From Vibrio viridaestus (GTDB lineage Bacteria > Pseudomonadota > Gammaproteobacteria > Enterobacterales > Vibrionaceae): a stretch of 64,000 nucleotides of DNA. Positions 9,294-19,020 of the stretch are shown piece after piece. The DNA lies in NCBI RefSeq assembly GCF_003856525.1, contig NZ_RJVQ01000004.1, forward strand, positions 62,001 to 126,000, written 5' to 3'. The position numbers were made by a program, and so were the translations under genes. The first letter of the stretch is position 1. Each line of letters starts with the position of its first letter. The notes under the pieces were generated by a model. It did not search any database. It was not told the DNA's origin and saw nothing but the letters and a program-made list of their open reading frames with translations.

Positions 9294-10645
9294 ATTTTCT
9301 TTTCTTCGTATTTGTCTAATTTGTTGTAGAGGGTTTTTACACTGATCCCTAAGTCTTCTGCCGTATCTGTTTTGTTGCCATCATTTTCCTTAAGTGTGTT
9401 AATGATGGCCGCCTTTTCTATCTGTTCGAGAGGCACTTTCGCCGGAATAGCCTCGGATAGAGAACCGTGTGAAGGTGTTGCTCCAAAAGGAAGGTCAAAT
9501 AAGAGATGTTCTGGCTCTATAACACTATCGGAAAGAATATAGGCTCTTTCGATACAGTGCTTTAATTCACGAACATTACCTGGCCAGTTATGCTCGCCGA
9601 TCTTTTGTAACGCAGAATCCGAAATAGATTTCTTAAAGTTTTCATGTGTGTTTCGGAAGGCGAGAAAATGTTTTGCGAGGCCAATTATATCACCTTCACG
9701 CTCTCTTAATGGTGGAACATGAATCGGAAATTGAGCTAAGCGGAAGTATAAATCTTCCCTGAAAATATTTTCTTCGATTGCTTGAAACGGGTCTCTGTTC
9801 GTTGCAGCTACAATTCGAACGTCTGCTTTATAAGTTTTCTGACTACCTATAGGTCGATACTCTTGACTTTCCAACGCCCTGAGTAACTTAACTTGGTGTT
9901 CGATGGGCATCTCTGTTATTTCGTCAAGGAACAATGTACCCCCTTCGGCTTGCTTAAATACGCCGTCATGTGCTTTATGGGCACCTGTAAACGAGCCTTT
10001 CTCGTGACCAAAAAGCTCACTATCAACCAATTCAGGACTAATAGCACCACAGTTAATGGCGATAAAAGGATGATCAGAACGATCACTTGCAAGATGTATT
10101 GTGTTGGCAACCAACTCTTTACCAGCACCACTTTCGCCGATAATTAAGACGTTAGCTTTCGTACGGGCAACTCGTCGAAGAGTTCGGTAAACCTCATGCA
10201 TGATGAGTGAGGAACCCACTAAAAGACCAAATTGATCCAATTCACTGGTTGTAGGGCTTAGTTTACCTATCTTCGTATCTCGGTGAAAAAAGGCTATATC
10301 CTCAAGTGCTTGATTAATCAATTCAAAATTAATTGGCTCTCGGAATAGAAATACGCTTCCTGACTTCACCAGTTCATCACAATGAGTATTAAGCTGCCCC
10401 GAGCTTAAAAGAATTAGATCGAAGTTACCGGAATTACATAGTTCATTTAGTCGTTCAGCTTCGGACCTAGATAAATTATCCGCTTCAAGAATAGCTGCAC
10501 TGGCACTGCTATTTTCAAGTTCCTCTAGCCAATCTGGATACCCATCTAATTCAGCTAACGAAAAATCTGAAAGGGCTGAACAGCTTCTTATTTCAGTAAA
10601 AAATTTTTGTTTTGTTACACGAAAAGACAATTGTGGTAGCGGCAT
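9290..10645 (-). CDS. Sigma-54-dependent activator with degenerate receiver-like domain
   Basis: The 451-residue product has an N-terminal receiver-sized domain (about 1-125) that lacks the usual acidic pocket and phosphorylated aspartate, an AAA+ domain with Walker A GESGAGKE (170-177) and the sigma-54 contact loop GSFTGA (217-222), and a C-terminal Fis-type helix-turn-helix (TAEDLGISVKTLYNKL). A GTG start 11 codons earlier is open, but ATG 10645 follows AGAGGAA at 8 nt and is preferred. No histidine kinase gene is adjacent. Its likely targets are the neighbouring genes with -24/-12 elements. That link is an inference. Confidence 0.9.
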   Translation of the reverse strand: MPLPQLSFRVTKQKFFTEIRSCSALSDFSLAELDGYPDWLEELENSSASAAILEADNLSRSEAERLNELCNSGNFDLILLSSGQLNTHCDELVKSGSVFLFREPINFELINQALEDIAFFHRDTKIGKLSPTTSELDQFGLLVGSSLIMHEVYRTLRRVARTKANVLIIGESGAGKELVANTIHLASDRSDHPFIAINCGAISPELVDSELFGHEKGSFTGAHKAHDGVFKQAEGGTLFLDEITEMPIEHQVKLLRALESQEYRPIGSQKTYKADVRIVAATNRDPFQAIEENIFREDLYFRLAQFPIHVPPLREREGDIIGLAKHFLAFRNTHENFKKSISDSALQKIGEHNWPGNVRELKHCIERAYILSDSVIEPEHLLFDLPFGATPSHGSLSEAIPAKVPLEQIEKAAIINTLKENDGNKTDTAEDLGISVKTLYNKLDKYEEKKI

Positions 10646-10755
10646 TTCGGGTATTCCTCTTAAGGGATTAGATCTCACTGTATGTAAACATTCCCATGAC
10701 TACAAGCAAGTTAATTCATTCTAACCAACAATTAACTTGGGGATAATTGAAAAGT

Positions 10756-10770
10756 TGGTACGAAGGTTGA
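10756..10770 (+). promoter_or_regulatory. Weak sigma-54-like element
   Basis: TGGTACGAAGGTTGA resembles TGGCAC-N5-TTGCA, but the -12 dinucleotide is GA instead of GC. It lies 42 bp upstream of the next gene's start, in the same spacing as the other two elements nearby. Confidence 0.35.
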
Positions 10771-10811
10771 AAGGTAACTATACAACGAATCACTACATAG
10801 GAGAACTAATT

Positions 10812-11240
10812 ATGTGTAGTACCAATGGTTTACGTCTGGATAGGGAAGATATTCATAATATCCGATATATCATTGCGTGGTTAGAGCACAGTAAAAAAGA
10901 AACAGAACTAAATCGGCCCTATCTCAATGATGAGAATATTCAACATAAGGTAACACGCCTTGTTGAGTTAAAAAGCAAGGCAAGTCAAGAGCTTAAGAGT
11001 TGTGTTAAGAATCCGCAGCCTCTGTATTTATCTGTTGAAGAAGATAAAAATAAGGCCGATTGTGTTGTACAAACTAAGCCTCAGCAGGTTCTGGAGAAAG
11101 AATACCACTCAATAAAAATGGCTAAGAGTGCGTTATCAAATATCCGCTCTACGATAGTAAAACAAAGGATTTCTTACTGGTTGGCAGCATGGCAGATTCA
11201 GGTTGATGAGTGCTGTCATACCCATTACGAAGGGATCTGA
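10812..11240 (+). CDS. Unknown small helical protein
   Basis: I do not recognise this 142-residue protein. It is hydrophilic, probably mainly helical, with no signal peptide or membrane segment, and has cysteines near both ends (MCSTNG; DECCHTH). The frame is open 25 codons further upstream, but ATG 10812 has an AGGAG ribosome binding site 8 nt away. It is divergent from the sigma-54 activator gene and is followed by the BON-domain gene, so it may belong to the same regulated set. Confidence 0.7.
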   Translation: MCSTNGLRLDREDIHNIRYIIAWLEHSKKETELNRPYLNDENIQHKVTRLVELKSKASQELKSCVKNPQPLYLSVEEDKNKADCVVQTKPQQVLEKEYHSIKMAKSALSNIRSTIVKQRISYWLAAWQIQVDECCHTHYEGI

Positions 11241-11325
11241 AAAATTTACGAATAATCGGTAACTTTTTCACGAGATAGACTCACATGCATGAATGCAAAC
11301 ACAAGCGTAGCGGGAGAAATAAAGT

Positions 11326-11341
11326 TGGCATGCCTATCGCA
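11326..11341 (+). promoter_or_regulatory. Sigma-54 type promoter of the BON-domain gene
   Basis: TGGCATGCCTATCGCA has the -24 GG and -12 GC spaced by exactly 10 bp and differs from the consensus TGGCAC-N5-TTGCA at two positions. It lies 36 bp upstream of the start codon at 11377. Confidence 0.65.
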
Positions 11342-11376
11342 TTATCGATAAAGAGCCACAAAGAGGAGATTTCTAA

Positions 11377-11928
11377 ATGAGTATTTCTAAACCAATTACC
11401 TTAGCTGCACTTTTAACAACTCTTATGAGTTTTCAGGCTGCTGCGAAAACAAACGCGGATTGGAAAGACACTGCGAAAGACGCGTGGATCGATGGTAAAG
11501 CTGAAGCAACTTTATTGTTTGATAAAAACCTCAATAGCTTTGATATCAACACCGATGTTGACAACGGCGTTATTCTGCTTACGGGTAAAGTCGATAACAA
11601 TGTCGATAAAAGTTTAGCAGGTGAGCTACTTAAGAATATCGACGGTGTGAAGAAAGTCGACAACCGGTTAACCGTAGTCAACAGCGACGATGATAGCTCC
11701 CTCAATCAAACGCTTGTTGACTCTAAGGTAGCTACAGTCGTGAAGTCATCGTTATTGCTCGAACCTGAGGTCAACGGCACAGATATTAATGTTGATGTTG
11801 ATGATGGTGTTGTAACACTTAAAGGTACGGCTGAGTCCGCATCAATGAAAGATTTGGCAATCACCATAGCCAAAAATACTTCTGATGTGAAAAACGTTGT
11901 CGATAACATCGAGGTCGTAACACAGTAA
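11377..11928 (+). CDS. Periplasmic protein with two BON domains, OsmY-like
   Basis: The 183-residue product has a signal peptide (cleavage likely after FQAAA, residue 23) and two BON domains, at about residues 37-103 and 115-182, each with the pattern DVDxGVVxLxGxV. BON proteins such as OsmY act in the periplasm, where they are linked to osmotic and envelope stress. OsmY itself also has two BON domains and a similar length. A GAGGAG ribosome binding site precedes the ATG. The sigma-54 type promoter upstream suggests control by the activator at 9290-10645 rather than by RpoS, as is usual for osmY. Confidence 0.88.
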   Translation: MSISKPITLAALLTTLMSFQAAAKTNADWKDTAKDAWIDGKAEATLLFDKNLNSFDINTDVDNGVILLTGKVDNNVDKSLAGELLKNIDGVKKVDNRLTVVNSDDDSSLNQTLVDSKVATVVKSSLLLEPEVNGTDINVDVDDGVVTLKGTAESASMKDLAITIAKNTSDVKNVVDNIEVVTQ

Positions 11929-11966
11929 TAATTTTTCATTGTTACTGTCTTTTCTACGCAACATTA

Positions 11967-11989
11967 AGAGGAGGCGCTTCGCCTCCTCT
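11967..11989 (+). terminator. Terminator after BON-domain gene
   Basis: A perfect 10-bp GC-rich stem (AGAGGAGGCG / CGCCTCCTCT) with a CTT loop lies 38 bp past the stop; the trailing sequence is only moderately T-rich (ATGCTTTT). Confidence 0.7.
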
Positions 11990-12107
11990 ATGCTTTTCAA
12001 CCCATACCATCCCATTACGCTAGCAACGTTTTCTTTATGATCGATTTGCTTTTGTTGGCGTAGCGAGACACCGGTTATGTACTTTCAATTAGAAAAGGAG
12101 ATAACAC

Positions 12108-13322
12108 ATGTCGACCATCACCCATAGTATTCATAGCACGAAGGCACGTCAGGGATTTACTCCATTTGTCATCGCGGCTTTTACCTTTATGGTTGCAATG
12201 ATGGGCACCACGTTACCCACGCCTATTTATACGATTTACGAGAGTCAGTTAAGTATTTCTTCCCCTATGGTCACCGTCATTTTTGCTGTGTATGCAGCCG
12301 GAGTGATTGGCGCTCTCCTATTGACCGGGAATTGGTCAGATCAAATCGGTCGAAAACCGATTCTTCTAGCAGGATTAGCCTTCGCCGTATTAAGTGACAT
12401 CATTTTTATGTTTGCACAAGGGTTACCGCTGATTCTTGTCGGTAGGGTACTATCTGGTATTTCTGCTGGTTTATTTGCCAGTACCGCGACGGCAGCCATA
12501 ATGGATTTAGTACCTAAAGGGTATGAACGAATCGGAGTGCTAACTGGTACCGCAGTCAATATGGGTGGGCTGGGACTCGGTCCTATCTTAGCTGGAGCGA
12601 TAGCAGTTGAACTACCAAATCCTATGGTCACACCTTATCTACTTCACTTGGTACTTGTCGTTATAGCCGTAGCTGGTTTTTTATTTATTCCTGAAACTGT
12701 GAAGCGCAGTCCATCACCTTCGTTTTTACCGCAAAAACCCGCATTGCCCACGCAGGTTAGAGCTGTGTTTTTACCTGCCTCAATTTCTGCCTTGGCTGGG
12801 TTTATGGTGACGGGTTTTTACTCTGCGGTTGTCCCCAATTTCCTCTCTCAATATTTAGGATACAAAGGCGATTTTCTTATCGGCTTTGTTGCTGGTTTTC
12901 TTTTTCTTTGTTCAACGCTAGGACAGATATTTGTAGAACATTTACCTGAAAAAAGACGAATGCACATTGGGTGTATTGTACTAGGTATTGGTGTCGCCAT
13001 TATTACTGTAAGTATGGTTATGGAAAGTCTGACTATTTTAATGGTTGGTACTGCAGTAGCTGGGGTAGGGCATGGTTTTGCATTTAAAGCTGGGGTTAGC
13101 GCCGTCGGGGCAGCAGCACCTGAGGAAAGTAAAGCGGCTAGTATAGCGTCATACTTTATCGTTTGTTACGGCGCAATTTCTATTCCAGTGATTGTTCTGG
13201 GAGGCTTAACGCTACTATTTTCACTGAAGACAGTTAGTATCTATTTCTCGGTGATTTCCGCCATTTTATGTTTATTGGCGTTCGTTATATTGATGTACAT
13301 GGAACGGGAAAAGAATCTTTAG
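12108..13322 (+). CDS. Major facilitator superfamily transporter
   Basis: This 404-residue inner-membrane protein has about 12 hydrophobic segments and the MFS loop 2-3 signature GNWSDQIGRKP (residues about 73-83). The overall pattern, including GxxxGPxxAG (GLGPILAG) in the fifth segment, fits the drug:H+ antiporter type, so efflux is more likely than sugar uptake; the substrate cannot be read from sequence. An AAAGGAG ribosome binding site lies just before the start. It stands alone, between the BON gene and epd. Confidence 0.85.
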   Translation: MSTITHSIHSTKARQGFTPFVIAAFTFMVAMMGTTLPTPIYTIYESQLSISSPMVTVIFAVYAAGVIGALLLTGNWSDQIGRKPILLAGLAFAVLSDIIFMFAQGLPLILVGRVLSGISAGLFASTATAAIMDLVPKGYERIGVLTGTAVNMGGLGLGPILAGAIAVELPNPMVTPYLLHLVLVVIAVAGFLFIPETVKRSPSPSFLPQKPALPTQVRAVFLPASISALAGFMVTGFYSAVVPNFLSQYLGYKGDFLIGFVAGFLFLCSTLGQIFVEHLPEKRRMHIGCIVLGIGVAIITVSMVMESLTILMVGTAVAGVGHGFAFKAGVSAVGAAAPEESKAASIASYFIVCYGAISIPVIVLGGLTLLFSLKTVSIYFSVISAILCLLAFVILMYMEREKNL

Positions 13323-13467
13323 ATATTGTGATAAATGCAAGATGAAGATGCTTGAGCAACCTACGATGTCTTGATTATGCAAAACAAAATTGCACAGTCT
13401 GTTGATGCGTTTTAAGTGGGCTTGATGTAGTATTTGTTGCACGAATTTGATGTGGGGCGATAGAGGG

Positions 13468-14499
13468 ATGTTACGAGTCGCAATTAATGGTTTTGGGCGT
13501 ATCGGACGTAATGTTTTACGTGCTGTTTACGAGAGTGGTAAGAACCAGCAGATTAAAATTGTTGCAGTAAATGAGTTGGCGAAAGCAGAAACTATGGCTC
13601 ATTTGCTTCAGTATGACTCCACTCATGGCCGCTTTTTCAAAAAAGTATCGCATAATCAAGAGCATCTTTATGTTCATCATGAAAACGGTGAGTTTGATTC
13701 GGTGCGAATACTTCACTTATCTGAAATCAAACTTCTTCCCTGGAAAGATCTGGGCGTGGATATTGTTCTTGATTGCACCGGTGTTTATGGCAATCGAGAC
13801 GATGGTCTGGAACATATTCATGCTGGAGCGGCGAAAGTGCTGTTCTCCCACCCGGGCAGTAATGATTTAGATAATACGATTATCTATGGTGTTAACCACG
13901 AGACTATTCTTCCTGAACACAATATCGTGTCCAATGGATCTTGTACGACTAACTGTATTGTACCCATTATCAAAGTGCTTGATGAGGCGTTTGGTATTGA
14001 TTCTGGCACCATTACGACTATTCACTCATCTATGAATGACCAACAGGTCATCGATGCTTATCACAATGATTTGAGAAGAACTCGTTCTGCCAGCCAATCC
14101 ATCATTCCGGTTGATACGAAATTGCATAAAGGGATTGAAAGAATCTTCCCTAAATTTTCGAATAAATTTGAAGCAATTTCGGTTCGTGTGCCGACGATTA
14201 ACGTTACTGCCATGGACTTAAGCGTCACAATTAAGTCAAATGTGAAAGTTTCTGACGTAAATCAAACCATAGTAGAGGCGTCTCAGTGTACATTACGTGA
14301 CATTGTTGATTATACCGAAGAGCCACTGGTTTCTATCGATTTCAACCATGATTCTCACAGCGCTATTGTGGATGGAAGCCAAACAAGGGTAAGTAATGGG
14401 CATTTAGTGAAAATGCTGGTGTGGTGTGATAATGAGTGGGGCTTTGCTAACCGAATGTTAGACACTGCGATTGCGATGAGTGTGGCAAAAGCTGAGTAA
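13468..14499 (+). CDS. epd: Erythrose-4-phosphate dehydrogenase
   Basis: Epd oxidises erythrose 4-phosphate to 4-phosphoerythronate with NAD, the first step of pyridoxal phosphate synthesis. The 343-residue product has the GAPDH-fold nucleotide site GFGRIGR near the N-terminus and the active-site SCTTNC motif. It matches E. coli Epd along its length ([14 protein letters not shown] near the end). The frame is open to a TTG at 13447, but ATG 13468 gives the conserved N-terminus and has a GGGGCGA site 8 nt upstream. The order epd-pgk-fbaA is conserved in gammaproteobacteria. Confidence 0.95.
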   Translation: MLRVAINGFGRIGRNVLRAVYESGKNQQIKIVAVNELAKAETMAHLLQYDSTHGRFFKKVSHNQEHLYVHHENGEFDSVRILHLSEIKLLPWKDLGVDIVLDCTGVYGNRDDGLEHIHAGAAKVLFSHPGSNDLDNTIIYGVNHETILPEHNIVSNGSCTTNCIVPIIKVLDEAFGIDSGTITTIHSSMNDQQVIDAYHNDLRRTRSASQSIIPVDTKLHKGIERIFPKFSNKFEAISVRVPTINVTAMDLSVTIKSNVKVSDVNQTIVEASQCTLRDIVDYTEEPLVSIDFNHDSHSAIVDGSQTRVSNGHLVKMLVWCDNEWGFANRMLDTAIAMSVAKAE

Positions 14500-14650
14500 T
14501 ATAAATGTGGTGAATTTATTTATTTTTCGGATTGAAATAAATAAACTAAGCCCCAATTTATAGCGTTATAATAACGACGTTGTAATTTATGGGCTCGGCA
14601 GGGTAGCCGGGCTTCTGAAACTTTTTAATGACTATTTGAGAGGACTAATC

Positions 14651-15814
14651 ATGTCTGTGATTAAGATGACCGACCTGGACTTGGCAGGTAAACGAGTATT
14701 TATCCGTGCTGATCTAAACGTGCCAGTAAAAGAAGGTAAAGTAACTTCAGATGCTCGTATCCTAGCGTCTCTACCAACAATCAAGCACTGCTTGGAAGCT
14801 GGTGCAAAAGTAATGGTAACATCACACTTGGGTCGTCCAACTGAAGGTGAATACGCAGAAGAATTCTCTCTACAACCAGTTGTTAACTACCTAAACGATG
14901 CACTTGATTGCGACGTTAAACTAGCAAAAGATTACCTAAACGGCCTAGAACTTAATGCAGGTGAGTTGGTTGTTCTTGAAAACGTTCGTTTTAACAAGGG
15001 CGAGAAGAAAAATGATGAAGAGCTTTCTAAAAAATACGCGGCTTTGTGTGACGTATTTGTAATGGACGCTTTTGGTACTGCTCACCGTGCTCAAGCTTCA
15101 ACTCATGGTGTTGGTATGAATGCTCCTGTTGCATGTGCTGGACCTCTTCTTGCTAACGAATTAGATGCACTTGGCAAAGCAATGGATAACCCAGCCCGCC
15201 CAATGGTTGCTATCGTTGGTGGTTCTAAAGTTTCAACTAAACTTACTGTTCTTGAATCATTATCTAAAATTGCTGACCAGCTTGTTGTTGGTGGTGGTAT
15301 CGCGAATACGTTTATCGCAGCTGCAGGTCACAACGTAGGTAAGTCTCTTTATGAAGCAGACCTAGTTGGTACAGCTAAAAAACTAATGGATGAGTGTGCT
15401 ATCCCTGTTGCTACTGATGTTGCTTGTGCAAAAGCATTTGATGAAAACGCAGAAGCTGAAATCAAGAAAGTAGAAGACGTTCAAGACGACGATATGATTT
15501 TCGACTTAGGTCCTGACTCTACTAAAGTTCTTGCGGATATTCTTAAAAATGCGAAAACCATTCTTTGGAATGGTCCAGTAGGCGTATTTGAATTCAAGAA
15601 CTTTGAAGCGGGTACTAAAGGTATTTCAGAAGCGATTGCAGCTTCTGATGGCTTCTCAGTTGCTGGTGGTGGCGACACTCTAGCGGCTATTGATAAGTTC
15701 GGTATCAAAGCTGACGTGTCTTATATCTCAACTGGCGGCGGTGCTTTCCTCGAGTTTGTTGAAGGTAAAGTTCTTCCAGCTGTAGAAATGTTGGAAGCAC
15801 GCGCTAAAGCGTAA
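14651..15814 (+). CDS. pgk: Phosphoglycerate kinase
   Basis: Pgk makes ATP from 1,3-bisphosphoglycerate in glycolysis. The 387-residue product has the family signature RADLNVP close to the N-terminus (residues about 19-25), the HLGRP loop, and the nucleotide-binding region GGGDT near the C-terminus. The start at 14651 gives [15 protein letters not shown] and follows an AGGA site; an in-frame ATG five codons earlier is unlikely. It is the middle gene of epd-pgk-fbaA, with about 150 bp on each side that could hold separate promoters. Codon use is strongly biased, as in highly expressed genes. Confidence 0.98.
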   Translation: MSVIKMTDLDLAGKRVFIRADLNVPVKEGKVTSDARILASLPTIKHCLEAGAKVMVTSHLGRPTEGEYAEEFSLQPVVNYLNDALDCDVKLAKDYLNGLELNAGELVVLENVRFNKGEKKNDEELSKKYAALCDVFVMDAFGTAHRAQASTHGVGMNAPVACAGPLLANELDALGKAMDNPARPMVAIVGGSKVSTKLTVLESLSKIADQLVVGGGIANTFIAAAGHNVGKSLYEADLVGTAKKLMDECAIPVATDVACAKAFDENAEAEIKKVEDVQDDDMIFDLGPDSTKVLADILKNAKTILWNGPVGVFEFKNFEAGTKGISEAIAASDGFSVAGGGDTLAAIDKFGIKADVSYISTGGGAFLEFVEGKVLPAVEMLEARAKA

Positions 15815-15827
15815 TTTATGTAATACC

Positions 15828-15850
15828 AGCGGGAGTCTTAGACTCCCGCT
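15828..15850 (+). terminator. Hairpin between pgk and fbaA
   Basis: A perfect 10-bp stem (AGCGGGAGTC / GACTCCCGCT) with a TTA loop lies 14 bp past the pgk stop. No T-run follows, so it may be a partial terminator or an RNA-stabilising structure that separates pgk and fbaA levels. Confidence 0.6.
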
Positions 15851-15975
15851 TGCCTATCATGCTTGCTGCACATTGATTGTTTATTTGCTAAACTCTCAAC
15901 ATTGCAAGCAGGGGCGTTTGCAAGTTTTAACTTAACGAGTTTTATTAATAAAACGACAGAAAATAGGATCAATCC

Positions 15976-17052
15976 ATGTCTAAGGTTTTTGATTTCGTAA
16001 AACCAGGTGTTATCTCTGGTGATGACGTGCAGAAAGTATTCGAAGTTGCCAAGGAAAATAACTTCGCAATCCCAGCAGTAAACTGTGTAGGTACTGACTC
16101 TGTAAATGCTGTTTTGGAAGCTGCTGCAAAAGTTAAGTCTCCAGTAATCGTTCAGTTCTCTAACGGCGGTGCTGCTTTCTTCGCGGGTAAAGGTGTTAAG
16201 CTTGAAGGCCAGGGCGCTCAAGTTCTTGGTGCTATCGCGGGTGCAAAACACGTTCATGCAGTTGCTGAAGCTTACGGCGTTCCAGTTATTCTTCATACTG
16301 ACCACGCAGCTAAGAAACTTCTACCTTGGATCGACGGACTACTAGACGCAGGTGAAAAGCACTTTGCAGAAACTGGTAAGCCTCTATTCTCTTCTCACAT
16401 GCTAGACCTTTCAGAAGAGACTCTAGAAGAGAACGTTGAAACATGTGCTAAGTACCTAGAGCGCATGGCTAAAATGAACATGACAATCGAGATCGAACTT
16501 GGTTGTACAGGTGGTGAAGAAGACGGCGTTGACAACTCAGATATGGATGACTCTGAGCTGTACACTTCTCCAGAAGACGTTGCATACGCATATGAGAAAC
16601 TAAGTGCAATTAGCCCACGTTTCACTATCGCTGCTTCTTTCGGTAACGTACACGGTGTTTATAAGCCTGGTAACGTTGTTCTTACTCCTACTATCCTACG
16701 TGATTCTCAAAAACACGTATCTGAGAAATTCGGTCTTCCTGAAAACTCTCTTAATTTCGTATTCCACGGCGGTTCTGGTTCAAGCGAAGCTGAGATTCAA
16801 GAGTCTATCTCATACGGTGTTATCAAAATGAACATCGATACTGATACTCAGTGGGCAACATGGGATGGTATTCGTCAGTACGAAGCTGAAAACCATGACT
16901 ATCTTCAAGGCCAGATTGGTAACCCAACTGGTGAAGATGCTCCAAACAAAAAATACTACGATCCTCGCGTATGGCTACGTGCTGGTCAGGTATCTATGGT
17001 TAAGCGTCTTGAAAAAGCGTTCTCTGACCTAAATGCTGTTGATGTTCTTTAA
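15976..17052 (+). CDS. fbaA: Fructose-bisphosphate aldolase, class II
   Basis: This zinc enzyme splits fructose 1,6-bisphosphate in glycolysis and makes it in gluconeogenesis. The 358-residue length and the sequence match E. coli FbaA. Zinc and substrate motifs are visible: HTDHAAKKLLPW, IEIELGCTGGEEDG, and FHGGSGSSEAEI. ATG 15976 has a TAGGA ribosome binding site. The gene closes the epd-pgk-fbaA cluster and ends in a strong terminator. Codon use is typical of a highly expressed gene. Confidence 0.98.
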   Translation: MSKVFDFVKPGVISGDDVQKVFEVAKENNFAIPAVNCVGTDSVNAVLEAAAKVKSPVIVQFSNGGAAFFAGKGVKLEGQGAQVLGAIAGAKHVHAVAEAYGVPVILHTDHAAKKLLPWIDGLLDAGEKHFAETGKPLFSSHMLDLSEETLEENVETCAKYLERMAKMNMTIEIELGCTGGEEDGVDNSDMDDSELYTSPEDVAYAYEKLSAISPRFTIAASFGNVHGVYKPGNVVLTPTILRDSQKHVSEKFGLPENSLNFVFHGGSGSSEAEIQESISYGVIKMNIDTDTQWATWDGIRQYEAENHDYLQGQIGNPTGEDAPNKKYYDPRVWLRAGQVSMVKRLEKAFSDLNAVDVL

Positions 17053-17075
17053 TTTTAAGAACTGAAATTGTTTAG

Positions 17076-17106
17076 AAAGCCGCTCTAATGGAGCGGCTTT
17101 TTTTTG
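17076..17106 (+). terminator. fbaA terminator
   Basis: A perfect 10-bp stem (AAAGCCGCTC / GAGCGGCTTT), a 5-nt loop and a following run of T residues, 24 bp past the stop. Confidence 0.92.
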
Positions 17107-17213
17107 CCATAAACTTAACGCTTTATGACTGGTCAATATTAAAATATTTGCTTAAGCTATGACTCTAAGAACAGCTTAGTGTGTGAGCTGATAATATCAT
17201 TAGGAGAAAAAGC

Positions 17214-18080
17214 ATGGCTGGGGAGTCAGTAACTGGCGTCGATACTCAAATCGTAAGCAGTTTGAGTGAAGTAAACAAGTGGCTAACAAATAACTCTGAT
17301 ATTTTAATACAGTATGGCGTGAACTTGATTTCCGCTGTTCTTATTCTGTTTATCGGTAATATTATCGTTAAAGTATTAGCTGGAAGCGTAGCCAAAATAC
17401 TTAACAAGAAATCGATGGATCCCGCTGTAGTCGAATTCATCAAAGGTTTAGTGAGATACTTGTTGTTTGTGATTGTGCTTATCGCAGCATTAGGCCGAAT
17501 TGGAGTACAAACAGCTTCTGTAGTCGCTGTTATTGGTGCGGCAGGCTTAGCTGTAGGTTTGGCTCTTCAAGGTTCTCTATCAAACTTTGCGGCAGGTATT
17601 CTCATCGTTGCGTTTAGACCGTTTAAATCAGGTGATTATGTAGAAGTCGCTGGTGTGGCTGGTTCAGTTGAATCAATTCAGATTTTCCAAACTGTGCTGA
17701 AAACACCAGACAACAAAATGGTCGTGGTACCAAACTCATCCGTTATCGGCGACGCTATTACTAACTATTCAAAACATCCTGTTCGCCGTATTGATTTAGT
17801 TATCGGTGTTTCTTACAAAGCTGACCTTAAGAAAACCAAAGAAGTATTGCGCAGTGTGATTGAGCGTGATGAGCGAATTCTAAAGGATAGAGACGTGGTT
17901 ATTGGTGTTGTGGCACTAGCTGATTCTTCAGTGAACTTTAACGTTCGTCCTTGGGTTAAAACTGATGATTATTGGAATGTTTACTACGACTTAATGCAGG
18001 GAATTAAAGAAGCTCTTGATGAAAATGATATCGAGATCCCGTTCCCTCAAATGGATGTTCATCTCAACAAACTTGACTAA
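17214..18080 (+). CDS. mscS: Small-conductance mechanosensitive channel
   Basis: MscS is a heptameric inner-membrane channel that opens under membrane tension and releases solutes during osmotic downshock. The 288-residue product has three transmembrane segments at about residues 30-55, 70-90 and 96-127. The third is the pore-lining glycine/alanine-rich helix (GAAGLAVGLALQGSLSNFAAG), followed by the beta domain (FKSGDYVEV) and the C-terminal mixed domain. The length matches E. coli MscS (286). A TAGGAG ribosome binding site precedes the ATG, and a terminator follows. Confidence 0.95.
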   Translation: MAGESVTGVDTQIVSSLSEVNKWLTNNSDILIQYGVNLISAVLILFIGNIIVKVLAGSVAKILNKKSMDPAVVEFIKGLVRYLLFVIVLIAALGRIGVQTASVVAVIGAAGLAVGLALQGSLSNFAAGILIVAFRPFKSGDYVEVAGVAGSVESIQIFQTVLKTPDNKMVVVPNSSVIGDAITNYSKHPVRRIDLVIGVSYKADLKKTKEVLRSVIERDERILKDRDVVIGVVALADSSVNFNVRPWVKTDDYWNVYYDLMQGIKEALDENDIEIPFPQMDVHLNKLD

Positions 18081-18110
18081 TCTATGTTTCGATACCGAGT
18101 TTGAATCTTA

Positions 18111-18132
18111 AGCGGCCTAGAGCCGCTTTTTT
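18111..18132 (+). terminator. mscS terminator
   Basis: A 7-bp stem (AAGCGGC / GCCGCTT) followed by a run of T residues lies about 30 bp past the mscS stop. Its exact edges are approximate. Confidence 0.8.
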
Positions 18133-18270
18133 ATGCCCAATTGAGAATGTTTAGCATCGTACGTCATCAGTCACATTCAGGTTAAATCTTTGTCATTTCA
18201 CTCGCTGCCCTCTTTTCGTCGACTATATTTTTTCTATGATGTTAGCTCGTAGTTTTATAAGGACAACGTG

Positions 18271-18963
18271 ATGAGATTGGTTTCTGGAAGTATTTCTGTT
18301 TTATGCATCTTTTTTGCCTCTCTGGCTTACTCTCAGTCGTTACCTTTTGCTCATATAGCGACAACCGGTTACGGTGAAGTGAGCGTGGTCCCAGATAGTG
18401 CGACATTTTCAGTGCAGGTTGAAAAGACCATGATGAATGCTGATCAGGCGAAAGAGAGTGTCGATGATGTCGTTAGTAACTTCCTGGCTCAGTTATACAA
18501 GATGGGTGTGGAGAAAGACGATATAAACAGCTCAAACCTTTATCTTGCTCCACAGTACTATTATCCGAAGGACAGTCAGGCTCAATTGGTGGGGTATAAA
18601 GCGCGTAGAAAGATCACAATAGATGTGAAAAATCTGGACAAGTTAAATGACTATATTGACACCGCAATTGACTCTGGCATAAACCGGGTGGAAAACATTC
18701 AATTAACGGTTAAGGATAATGAAAAGTATTTAGAGCAGGCTAGGCTTTTGGCTATCGAGGACGCAAATCAGAAAGCGCTTTCTTTAGCGAAAGGATTTAA
18801 ACGCTCATTAGGCGCTGTGTGGCAGGTGAGCTACCGCAATAATCAAAGCTCTCCCGTTTTAATCCGTACACTTTCATCAGAAAGTAAAATAGTTAACGAT
18901 TCTTATCAGGACTCAAATATCGTTGTAAAAGATAGTGTTGATGTGGTGTATAAGCTGAATTAG
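18271..18963 (+). CDS. Periplasmic SIMPL-domain protein, YggE-like
   Basis: The 230-residue product has a signal peptide ending near SLAYSQS and a single SIMPL (DUF541) domain, with the typical start HIATTGYGEVSVVPDSATFSV. E. coli YggE is of this family and is linked to lower oxidative stress, but the mechanism is not known. An upstream GTG (18268) is adjacent; ATG 18271 lies 7 nt from AAGGA and is preferred. In both E. coli and here the gene is near mscS and fbaA. Confidence 0.88.
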   Translation: MRLVSGSISVLCIFFASLAYSQSLPFAHIATTGYGEVSVVPDSATFSVQVEKTMMNADQAKESVDDVVSNFLAQLYKMGVEKDDINSSNLYLAPQYYYPKDSQAQLVGYKARRKITIDVKNLDKLNDYIDTAIDSGINRVENIQLTVKDNEKYLEQARLLAIEDANQKALSLAKGFKRSLGAVWQVSYRNNQSSPVLIRTLSSESKIVNDSYQDSNIVVKDSVDVVYKLN

Positions 18964-19020
18964 GTTATTAGACGAAGGTCTAGGATCTGGTTGAATATTG
19001 AGCTGTGTGGTTAATTATTA

